Assembly: GCA_947179485.1 (NCBI GenBank)
Contig: OX359245.1
Span: 74,015,067-74,079,066 of the forward strand
Direction: 5' to 3'
From: Allacma fusca
Lineage: Eukaryota; Arthropoda; Collembola; Symphypleona; Sminthuridae
DNA length: 64,000 bases
Both the position numbers and the translations under genes were made by a program. The notes beneath the pieces are model-generated. The model was not told the origin of the DNA and did not search any database. It saw nothing but the letters and a program-made list of their open reading frames with translations. Below are positions 51,501 to 59,530 of the stretch, one piece after another. The number at the start of each line of letters is the position of its first letter. The first letter of the stretch is position 1.

Positions 51501-52842
51501 TATAGAATACGCCGAACACCAGGCAGGAATAGACTACAACAATCACGGAGAATTAATCCGGGAAAGAAGGGCATTGCTGTATGATGCAATGGACCATCCC
51601 ACAGATTATCGCAGACTAGACCCAAGGGAGCGAGACCTGCTCATCCTATACGGGCAAAGTCGAAGAAACGTACCAATGGAAAACACCCGTCTGGAAACGA
51701 TGGCAGGAGACATGAACATCTCACCAGGGGAAATGATACCGAGACTTTGGACAACATTGTTCAATGGTCAAAGAGGTATTGACAATCACCAAGTACCAAC
51801 ATATCTAACATGTCGGGAACATCAAGGAGTAATGCAAGGGCTAACAGGAACCGAGCTACGCAGATTGATTACTCAGATGTGGTTTGACATAGGAACTCAG
51901 CCAACCTGGCGAGAGCAAGAAATGTGGATAAATAGTTTCCTACTGAGAGGAGACGCCATCACCGGACGTGGAGAGAAAGCTTTACAACAACTAGCAAGTA
52001 TACCAATACACATGCTAAGTTTTCAAGAATTTGCGAGTATGACCGAAAGGCTCATAACTCTTTATCATCAGGACGAGGCAATTCAGGAGTGGCGACAATT
52101 TGGAGCGATGAACCATAGCGGCAGAAGTCAACCCAATCCAATAGACGACATAGAAGAAGAACTAGGACAATGGGAAGACTGGATATTCGCAATGAAATTA
52201 GCAGGGGAAGGCCAAAAGCCAACTACCCTATACGCTAGAAAACTAAAAGGAGGAGTAGCCACCCTAAGACAACCCCGGAGGACAGGTTCTTTCAGAGACC
52301 TAAACGAACTTGTCACGATACGAATCTGGCAAAGAGAACATTTTCACAGGATTCGGGAGCAAATTAGCAACCGTGGAGACGGACCAAGTTACAAACCATA
52401 TCAATTATCGCCAAGAAATGAAAGACGACCAGGAATAACACCAATACATATGGTACCAAGCGCTATAGATCGATTCCAAACACCCCAATGGCGATCAGTT
52501 GTCATTGATGGAAGACCAGATGAACCCGATATAATAAATCTCATACGAACCCTCAGAGGTCGAACAGGAATCGAAATAGTTTTTCGAGACCTTGGACATG
52601 ATTTTATTCAGGAAGAACTCAGGAGAGACCCAGTGACACAACAAAGAACCAGTTATCTTTCCATAACAAACCCTGTGGAGCATAGAAGACTAATGGATCA
52701 GTTATGGGAAAGATCAGAACGGGCAAGATGGGACCCGGAAATTTTATCCGAGAATAGATTCGCAGTTATATCATTCAGAACACTAGCGGAAGGAGAGGAG
52801 GAGACAGGCACCCTCAGAGGGCCGTCCGAGGAAGACGATTAG
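48586..52842 (+). CDS. ORF4: envelope-like membrane glycoprotein candidate, 1418 aa
   Basis: The ATG at 48586 gives an arginine-rich start, a hydrophobic stretch (LSFLLMFGLITSA, about 21-33) and a plausible signal cleavage after VGQ. The frame is open upstream to 48193 without an ATG, so a longer form by frameshift or splicing is possible. Five N-glycosylation sequons lie in the first 450 residues. Three furin-type sites (RVRR about 257-260, RTRR 353-356, RQRR 460-463) would cut it into pieces. Hydrophobic segments lie at about 127-151 and 508-530. The second half (from about 540) is hydrophilic, with C-x2-C zinc-like clusters (CEYC, CPHC) and a folded-looking C-terminus. The architecture suggests an envelope polyprotein, but no known fusion protein family, fusion peptide or anchor is certain. 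The second half may be internal. Intact. Confidence 0.7.
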   Translation: MGRGGGGRRGGPIPYLGNSWLSFLLMFGLITSAVGQSTLRKELTGHYGPYPTTRASHYQWWTRLETENLTSPRGFDYVSLDFENKEDSEEIGHYDPYGQRDCPPVGNSAVRYQGFGSATVHRLWQNGVVRGVAGAVGMCTTGMVIVGVYTSSILDAVRRWNKPLKTVKIPQDWVLIESQLPDQRPIWMIMPVNASEEKELEDFLKKDPTATEISPNLITLPGDIQRNAHYLNETSVAKVWNQALGKEVEEEESENGRVRRHAPEPTSEEEERRQKIRDQRKLPQAIWLMSQAIRDGYHLTTRTLQSVAMDLITKPIQLPLQTKYEIWKEYEIQYGKFIDKVIQILGLKTIHKRTRRSILAKDQINNLQRQMQNNPHRITKGEDYVHPTEEIAIGEVVHFALATTITEANWTIVLLIPHIYNGVDHLEEEELKGWETKAHANVSQTHPLFQRTSERAARERQRRDAFVGPTNAWSPVSYSKQFLKQQLQLMLARIEEEEAHSSSGRPTGIIQQLVRFTLRMVIYIGTSVGMDFGENQDPIRKSDPGRSHPRRTEGAEGPVLASEEEPAVPTEQAMEAQEEGAGTSLNVIKEEVLDDEEKPPLEHQVDSSSDNETDSKWVQTRCEYCPLKHGHKPPVRPKTKLAAHEAWQRQKDIPVQYIRRSRPELDRLYGRDNAPNCTFQYRGRRRGPEPESERPRVRVYSPIRTVIFNDTRDRRGSRSPSPGPSAIAGQSIPPIEDNLKSRRARQRQRKVESKEERQEDPPAPAPEDPLAQPDSPDVRFVDLAHVSFYIGVRGWMVAPSWEDEDAEIVIFTNPNKTQLYSQLDPVRLQVKKMVERANDPLDHSPPPRFPDQVMEDISGDERHSQIEAQYSRRTNYFSNNMDTRERSTMCPHCYQKSTIDPERFPTYNISHRSTNSPEQNLVRWLNRMYRETFIERLDIHQQPTQPPQLRLEQLRRALSTLSEPRTDAHESNIEYAEHQAGIDYNNHGELIRERRALLYDAMDHPTDYRRLDPRERDLLILYGQSRRNVPMENTRLETMAGDMNISPGEMIPRLWTTLFNGQRGIDNHQVPTYLTCREHQGVMQGLTGTELRRLITQMWFDIGTQPTWREQEMWINSFLLRGDAITGRGEKALQQLASIPIHMLSFQEFASMTERLITLYHQDEAIQEWRQFGAMNHSGRSQPNPIDDIEEELGQWEDWIFAMKLAGEGQKPTTLYARKLKGGVATLRQPRRTGSFRDLNELVTIRIWQREHFHRIREQISNRGDGPSYKPYQLSPRNERRPGITPIHMVPSAIDRFQTPQWRSVVIDGRPDEPDIINLIRTLRGRTGIEIVFRDLGHDFIQEELRRDPVTQQRTSYLSITNPVEHRRLMDQLWERSERARWDPEILSENRFAVISFRTLAEGEEETGTLRGPSEEDD

Positions 52843-53290
52843 GACGTCACAGAGGATAATAACCTGACCATCCCATCCAGGTCATGGCATAATAAGAAGG
52901 AGAACTAGCGGGGAAAAGCAGAAGCCAAATTACCTGATGACGGAAGAAATTCCCGAAGGGAATGTAAAGTGTGGATTATTTCGCAAGAGATGATCTACGA
53001 TAAAACATTTTTAAGATCTTATGTAGCATCAACCATTGGGATTACGGCGGATGTTACATAATGATCACCATAACAGAATAGTCAGAAAAGAAAAACAAAT
53101 AAAAATAAAATACAAAATAGAAAACAAAACAAAAATATTTCACTTACTAACACATTTCATAGAGTTCATAGGATAAAAATACTAACAAAAGATTATGTCA
53201 CCGGAAGTGGGACATACGGATTACAACATTGGAATTAGGAAAAGAATTCTCTTTCGCAATCGGAAGATGAAAACATAAACAATATACTGA
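52843..53290 (+). other. Spacer between ORF4 and ORF5
   Basis: No reading frame. It is A-rich, with AATAAA-like signals around 53097-53110 that could end an upstream transcript. Confidence 0.5.
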
Positions 53291-53326
53291 TATAAATAAG
53301 AGACTCTTAAACCAGAGTACTCATTA
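53291..53326 (+). promoter_or_regulatory. Candidate internal promoter for ORF5
   Basis: TATAAATA at 53291-53298 and an initiator-like TCATTA with its A at 53323 have 32-base spacing, as in the LTR. The predicted start is 86 bases before the ORF5 ATG at 53409, with no intervening ATG seen. This would give ORF5 its own mRNA, unusual for a retroelement. Confidence 0.4.
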
Positions 53327-53408
53327 TAATCTCAACACCCACAGAGAGCTCAAATACTTGAGGTTACCCAGAAATACGGAACCAAAAATAGATACAAATT
53401 TTCCAAGG

Positions 53409-54155
53409 ATGGAATACAAGTGGTATATTCTTTTGAGCCTTACAATAATTCTAATTGCAATGGACGTTTCCGAAACCAGGCCGATAGCACAACCAAGTCC
53501 AGAACCATGGCAAGGACCACTGATGGCAGCCCTAGGAACTCAAGTCGGAAAATGGTTCGCAAATTACATGGTACCAGCCATAACCGTCGGAAGCGGAGCT
53601 ATCACAGCATCAGTGTTATCACAAAAGGACCCAATAGTACACATACTACACCACAAAGATGACGGGAAACTAGCCGTAGTGCAGTATGACCCGAACGACC
53701 CAAACGTAGAAGCCCAGAGAATCATGGAGAGGAATCAACAAATGGCTCTACTACAACCCCAACAACAACTTATACAACCCCAATTCATACAAAACCAACA
53801 GCCCACGATGCTGAAGGATAGCAGACCACCATGGATGGAGCAATTCAACGAAATTGATTGGAAATCCAATGAGGTTCCAACATCAGACACGGATTATACC
53901 GTAGTCATTATTAGTTCATTCGGTTGTATTACCACAGTAGTGATATTTATATTCACAGTAATACTGTACCGAATTCGAATGAAGAAAAGAAAAACAGATC
54001 AACAAAAACCGAATGAGAGAGAATTAGACAATGTTGCAGACACGCAGGCATTAGTCCAAAATTCTATAGAGCAGCTAGTCGGATGCAGAATTGTGAGGCC
54101 CAATACACAACAACAAGCCAGCCGACACACAACCAGAGCAACCGTACAACTATAA
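53409..54155 (+). CDS. ORF5: single-pass membrane protein, 248 aa
   Basis: The ATG at 53409 is chosen because an N-terminal hydrophobic signal follows at once (WYILLSLTIILIAM, cleavage near residue 22). The open frame extends 51 bases upstream from a TTG. The mature part has a glycine/alanine-rich amphipathic stretch (about 38-70: LMAALGTQVGKWFANYMV, then ITVGSGAITASVL), reminiscent of a membrane-active peptide. A glutamine-rich linker follows (105-135). The transmembrane helix is at about 164-187, followed by RIRMKKRK and a 55-residue cytoplasmic tail. There are no N-glycosylation sequons and few cysteines. It could act with ORF4 at the envelope, or be a viroporin- or fusion-associated protein. 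No family is recognised. Confidence 0.7.
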   Translation: MEYKWYILLSLTIILIAMDVSETRPIAQPSPEPWQGPLMAALGTQVGKWFANYMVPAITVGSGAITASVLSQKDPIVHILHHKDDGKLAVVQYDPNDPNVEAQRIMERNQQMALLQPQQQLIQPQFIQNQQPTMLKDSRPPWMEQFNEIDWKSNEVPTSDTDYTVVIISSFGCITTVVIFIFTVILYRIRMKKRKTDQQKPNERELDNVADTQALVQNSIEQLVGCRIVRPNTQQQASRHTTRATVQL

Positions 54156-55339
54156 CACCGACCCAACCGGGAAGGATCAACGCAAGAAAGAAAACAACGA
54201 AGAAAAATATACACAAAACCATAAAATTGTATGGAAAAATATTTAAAAACATTTAATAGTTATAAGATAGTATTAGCAAAATAATAGGATAAGTAGTTAT
54301 AAGTAGAATAAGGTTAGGAAGAGAAAACACAGAAAATCAAGTTCATATACAACAAAAATATAAAAATGAAATGAAAATAATCAAAGTTCAAATAACGAAC
54401 GAAAAGTTCCATTTAGTTAAAGAGACAGATCCCCAATAGGAGTAAAAGGAAGAAAAGTCTAAAGATTGTGATTCAAATCAATATATCTTTCGTGTCTCGA
54501 TGGATTCATTATCCATTTTCTTTCCAATTTCCTTTTCACCCCATTGATTCCAGTGATTAGGTTTTTATTAGATATCAACACTATCAAGTCAGGCTGTGTT
54601 TTCAAAACAAACACTGATTTGTTAACGAGACGAAATTGTTTCAAGATAAGGTTCAGTTCTAACAAAAATTTTAGGCAATATCATAATTCCTTGAGGCTTG
54701 TTCACTCAACAGCCAATGAGTGATGATTGTAATGCCTTGTGACTTATTAGGTCATTCGACTCCATATGAGAAGAATAAAAATTAAATTTCCAACCTACTC
54801 ATCGTTTGGGATGAGCGGGATACCAAATTTCCAGCAAAAATCAGAACCCCTGTATAAGCAAGTTCTCTACGATCAGGATCAGTTTACCTTTTAGCTTCAG
54901 TTTAACCAAATCTATTTAGCTAGATGTGCTAATATTTTAGGTACCTAGAAAGACAGATTAAGTAAAACAAAAGTCCAAAGGATAGATTCTTCCAAAAGAA
55001 TTTCTGTGTGTAATTCTTTTTATTTACTTGCAAATTGTATCGCATTTCAAATGATAGTTAGAAATAAATTTTGTCAAAATTATTGACATGAATGTACCCA
55101 GATCAGAAGGATCCTAATGTCGTTTGAGAGCAAGGACCTTCACCTATTCCAAGGGCCTACATAAATGATCTAGGGACTAGAAGAATAAACAAAAATATAC
55201 CACGAATAGGTAGGAGGAACTTTAAATAATAAAAATATAAAAAGTAAGAAAATTACAGTAATGGAGACATTATATGACATGATTAATATGTCATCGACGT
55301 ATGCGAGTGCTGTTTCGTATTCTAAATCGCAAAGTTTAA
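54156..55339 (+). other. Element 3' region without genes
   Basis: AT-balanced sequence, unlike the A-rich coding part. A run of stop codons in all frames and no structure that I can name. Confidence 0.5.
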
Positions 55340-56080
55340 AGGCAACTAAGATCTACATTGCAAACAGTGTTGACATCTTTTTACAATCTTGAGTACATAC
55401 ATTTGACATTCACTCATGACAAATACTTTATACACGACAAAATCAAAGTTTACGGAATCGTTAAATTCACTTCGTTTATCCAGTACAAAGGATCAGTTTT
55501 AAATCTTAAAAGATCAAACGTCTTATTTTGCTTGTTACATTCCATAGTTTCCCAAGATAAATTGTGTTTTCTTAATATAATTTGTCCAACAATTCAGAAA
55601 GGAATTTTAAACAGAAAATTTAACTTACAAATTCGACACATTTCATCAAATAGGATTTTTTTTACAGATCAAGGTATATATATATATATTTATGATTATC
55701 GCCAAAATACATTCCTATCTCAGTTGAGGAAATAGCTCACGGTACAATATGATTTTATGTCTTATGGAGTAGTAAGAACCGCTTACAGAACTTCATGGAG
55801 CACGATGTTTTCACATTTGGTGAAATTGCCAACAGTTGTGCATGAGAAGGACATAATTCCTAATTTAGCCACCGAAAAACAACTCAAATATTTCACAGGC
55901 AAAAATAAAAAGATTCTTCAAACTTTCTGTAGAGACCTCAGGAGGTTTCAGCGTTGTTTTTTTTCAAATAATTGTGTTCAAGAGCGACACTACTGCGCTC
56001 AAGACAGTCACTTCAAACCGTTGATAGTGATATTGGATAATCACACATTTCCCCACAACGATTTGTCTGTGACACGTTAA
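55340..56080 (+). pseudogene. Open frame of about 247 codons with one TAG
   Basis: One frame is open from 55340 to the stop at 56078-56080 except for a single TAG at 55733-55735. The second half has an ATG at 55757 (107 codons) and is basic and cysteine-containing (RDLRRFQRCFFSNNC). The first half has no ATG. It may be a decayed or readthrough accessory gene, a spliced exon, or chance. No family is recognised. Confidence 0.25.
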
Positions 56081-56873
56081 ATTGTTTCACAAGGAAACTC
56101 ACGGGATTTTACAAGCTATAAATTAAAGATACCTTTAAAAATACATTAGGCCACTACCCTAGAAATAGCAATAACTGACAGTAATCACAAATTGTTGCAA
56201 CAACTAGAATTGAGTATCAGATAATTAGAAAGCAAATGAGAATAGAAACAAGAGTCAATAGTTTCATATCTGCCTTCAAGTAATCTTTGCTGATCTTTCC
56301 TAATATGTTTGGAGAGCAGTCAAGACAGTTTTACAAACAAATTCTTTTCAAAACATGTGTACAAAATTTTCAATTCTGCTACGATGTTTCTAATCTTAGA
56401 TATGATAAATAACATTAGAAATCAAGTTAAATCATGATGTCAATATGATGTATTCCATGTAAATATTGTGTATGCAAATTGTAAAGGTACAAGGATTGTA
56501 TGATTTATATACAACCTCGTTCATCAAAAGTTATGTGTTTTACTTGTTCCATGTATTTGTTGTACTCTAATACCCATAGTCTGTAATTCTTGTATCATTT
56601 ATAACAAGTATACAAACAGTAACACCATCAAATATTGTACAGCGTTACAAAAGTATACACACATATGATGATGAACATGTATGATAAATTGTATGAAATG
56701 CTTTAACAATATAATATGCTCATGATCATAACATGCGAGGGGTTTGATAGAAGCAAACTATACGACCATGCTACGACCAGACTAGCTACAAAGTACGGTA
56801 ACAAAAATATAACTAGAATAATTATATGATCTTGAACTTCGACAGATGACATTGTCGAGGACGACAATTACCC
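56081..56873 (+). other. 3' untranslated region of the giant element
   Basis: AT-rich, rich in GTATAAT/ATGATGT-type short words, with no reading frame. Leads into the polypurine tract. Confidence 0.5.
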
Positions 56874-56883
56874 AGAAGAGGAA
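56874..56883 (+). promoter_or_regulatory. Polypurine tract
   Basis: AGAAGAGGAA lies immediately before the TGTTACGG start of the 3' LTR, the position required for plus-strand priming in LTR elements. The same ten bases also occur at 47692 and 50271 inside ORF3 and ORF4. Confidence 0.85.
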
Positions 56884-57452
56884 TGTTACGGATATATTAT
56901 AAATAGAGTAGAATAAGCATAATCTAAGTCAGCAAATAGTTTGGAAGGTCGTAAGCAGAGGCTACGTGATGCCAAACGCTGACATAACATAATTATAAGG
57001 AAATGATTTAGATTATTTAATAAACAATAAACTAAGAATAGGATAAGATTAGATTTAGATTAAGACACGTAGACTAGGTACAAGTTCTAATCTCGACTTC
57101 AAGCAAGCAACATCAGAGGAGCCGCACCTAGAGTCCATTCCCTCCGGGATGGATCTCAACAGGTAGCAAGCGGGGTGACATGAAATCGGAGATTTCATGA
57201 AGAAGAGATTCAGACTTCAAATTCTATTTGTGTTAAATGTTAATTGTTCAGTGTAAATTGTATCAGTTTAGGAACAATAAATCGGATCAATAAATTATAA
57301 AAACGAACTACACACAGAATTCATTAGTTCCATTTATTCATGCGTTTCCAACAACATCGGATTCCAGGAATTCAGGGGATGGAACACCCGAACCTAGGCT
57401 ACATTATTATTACCCACACACCATCAATACCCGGGTAATACCATACATAACA
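56884..57452 (+). repeat. 3' LTR of the giant element
   Basis: 569 bp, read as identical to the 5' LTR. AATAAA at 57276-57281 and 57289-57294 would end the genomic transcript. Flanked on the right by the ATAT duplication at 57453-57456. Confidence 0.95.
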
Positions 57453-58153
57453 ATATTTTCCAAATTCTTGCGAAAAATTTTGACATATTTTTTTGCCTGG
57501 ATCCAAGGCAAGGGGAAAACCTTACCATGAAAAATAAAGCAAGTTAGGCAAACTGTGTACCACTTGCGGATTGTTACTATTTCGGGGATTTTTCCTTCGA
57601 AATGTGTTATCTCGTTCGGCGGAAGTTGCCTATTTTTCATTTCAAGTAAACCAAGCCAATTTAGTTCAAATGTTAGTGAATTATTCTTTGCCGTTTGTAG
57701 TACGGACTCGATGCGCGTACTTAAATTTTCCTCCCTTACTACGACATTCGTCTGCATTTTACAACCACATGCTTTGTAATACTAGAGCAGTTTTGTGCTT
57801 GCACCCAGAAAATAACCCCTTGATTCATTGATTGGCAAAGCGTCAAAGAATAACACTACGCGACAATTGGAGCTTCTCCAAAAAACCTTCTCGAGTCGAA
57901 CGTTTACTGAATCCGAAGAATCTCCGGGGCTGTTTTCATTAGAAAGTAATAACGGGTGCTGCGTCTCGTAGATATTCTCAAAACAAATGAAAGGGGCATG
58001 CAGATTTTGCAAGCAGCCCTCAAATTTTTTCTGCCAATTGACCAAATCTGAAAACCTGACCCAACTCTTGCATTTTCCAGAGTCAACATTATCAAAGCAA
58101 ATTAGAGAGAATAAACTGACTGTTATAACGAAGGAAATTCGGAGCGTGCACAT
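57453..58153 (-). pseudogene. Third IR, N-terminal part, broken by the giant element
   Basis: From ATG at 58153 the frame follows the intact IRs: signal peptide, then KCKSWVRFSDLVNWQK, to the CRVVLFF strand. It reaches a TAG (57782-57784) where they have a proline codon. The same frame then continues to 57453 through VCLTCFIFHGKVFPLPWIQ and ends at about residue 233, exactly where the retroelement begins. The rest is at 27981-28618. This piece is otherwise well preserved (one nonsense codon), so inactivation is not very old. Confidence 0.85.
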
Positions 58154-58989
58154 TGTAGGGAGGAATAAGTGAAGCAGTCGAAAGCTTCTAAGAAACTTTG
58201 ATTATTTCTAGCGTTTTCTGTAATTTCATTAAAATCTTGTAGTGGAAATTATCGCGTGCTTCTGTGATTAATGAAACCCATTATTTGCTATAGAATTGTT
58301 TTTAGTTCTGCCAACATCTTGTGTGTATAAATTGTGTAGAATTAGTTGCGTGAAAGTTCAACTTCATGAGCAAAGTGTATGAATTATTAAACCTTCACTA
58401 ATTAATTAAAAAATCATTATCATTAAAATTGTGGACGGAGCTCGCCACAATAAAGAATATTAAAACTGATTAATTAATTGTGTACACAGCCTTTCTTTGC
58501 ACTGACACTAACTTTCATGAGCATTTGCTCCAATTATTGTATTTTTTATATATTAGATATTTAAACGTGGGAAAAATATTTGCATATACCTTTAGCCCTA
58601 ATTACATATTTATAGATTCTTAAGTAAAGCCCACATTTTAGCCTACATAGATCACTCCCAAAATTTGTCCCTACCAACTAAAAGTGAACAAAAGTAAAAA
58701 CAATAGTTGTGAAAAAAAAATCTAGATGGGGCTTTTATTCAGCGCTTTGAAATACCTAAGGTTCGAACGTACTGTACTACGTTTTCATGCTTAAGTATAC
58801 ATATATTTGTTTCTTTGTCTGTATACTGATGACTCCCAGGATACATAAATGGGCGAATTGTTTCCGCGAAATTTGAAGCCTGCTTAAATGGCCTACAAAA
58901 TATGTGAAGGTTTCAGTATAACCAACAATTTTGCCTACTTGCTGGCATACATTTAGGACATGCGCCCAGCTTTGTATTAGGATGTTATT
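58154..58989. other. 5' flank of the third IR, non-coding
   Basis: The first part resembles 13183-13600 (AGCTTCTAAGAAACTTTGATTA, ATCGCGTGCTT), so the ancestral unit extends here. The remainder is AT-rich with nothing recognised. Confidence 0.5.
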
Positions 58990-59530
58990 CTTCGCAATCA
59001 AAAATCAATACTAATAGAAATAATTTCTAGCTTAAAAGAACAATTCATTGCTGTTTGTCTTAATGAATTTTTAATTTTTCCTCGACAACAGCGATATTTG
59101 TATAGGTATATTTTACAACAGGTTTTAAAATACTGGAGCAGTTTAGTCCTGTGACCTAGAAAATAACCACAGGATTCCCTGATCTGTAAAACGTAAACCA
59201 ACATCCCAATGCGGGAGTTGAAGTTTGTTCAAAAACACTTCTCGATTTGAATCTGTATCAAATCATTAAAATCTCCAGGATTGTTCACTAAAACGTTAGA
59301 CCGGATGTCGAATTTCGTATTGAAATTCTCAATACAAACGAATAGGGAATACATAATTTGAAAGATAATATAATATATTTCATATATATATATATATATA
59401 TATAATAATATTTGCAAATTGACTAGATTTGCAAACCTGAATAAATGTATCAATTTTTCAGCGTCAACTTTGTGAACGCAAATACAAGTAGAAAACTGAC
59501 ATTAAATAAAATTTTGATTGCATAACGTAT
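58990..59530 (-). pseudogene. N-terminal IR relic upstream of the third IR
   Basis: On the minus strand, pieces in order match the IR N-terminus: a leader, LFRFANLVNLQ, then CIENFNTKFDIRSNVLV, RESCGYFLGHRTKLLQYF and SFKLEIISIS. A TA microsatellite (about 59379-59404) interrupts the early part, and frames shift. It occupies the same place relative to the IR as the relics at 13760-14240 and 24879-26290. Confidence 0.6.

Larger units (their letters stand above)
28619..57452 (+). mobile_element. Giant intact LTR retroelement, 28.8 kb
   Basis: Direct LTRs at 28619-29187 and 56884-57452, both 569 bp, look identical by eye and share TGTTA...TAACA ends. The target duplication ATAT lies at 28615-28618 and 57453-57456. 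A polypurine tract abuts the 3' LTR. The 27.7-kb interior encodes, in order, Gag, Pol (protease-RT-RNase H-integrase with a GPF motif), +1-frame coiled-coil mini-ORFs, a small GPY/F-like ORF, an RS-rich protein, a large membrane/glycoprotein-like protein and a small membrane protein. Domain order and the 4-bp duplication place it with Ty3/gypsy-type elements, and the extra membrane proteins make it retrovirus-like. Usual Ty3/gypsy elements are 5-10 kb. The coding strand is strikingly A-rich and T-poor between 32.3 and 54.2 kb, unlike the host flanks, the leader and the 3' tail. It interrupts an IR pseudogene in the opposite orientation. Confidence 0.95.

Noticed and set aside
57555..57831. Plus-strand ORFs opposite the third IR
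   Set aside because: Shadows of the minus-strand IR pseudogene with no features of their own; the same holds for 11825-12052, 22943-23170 and 23252-23452 opposite the intact IRs.
59370..59410. Functional signal in the TA repeat
   Set aside because: A simple dinucleotide microsatellite inside a dead IR relic.
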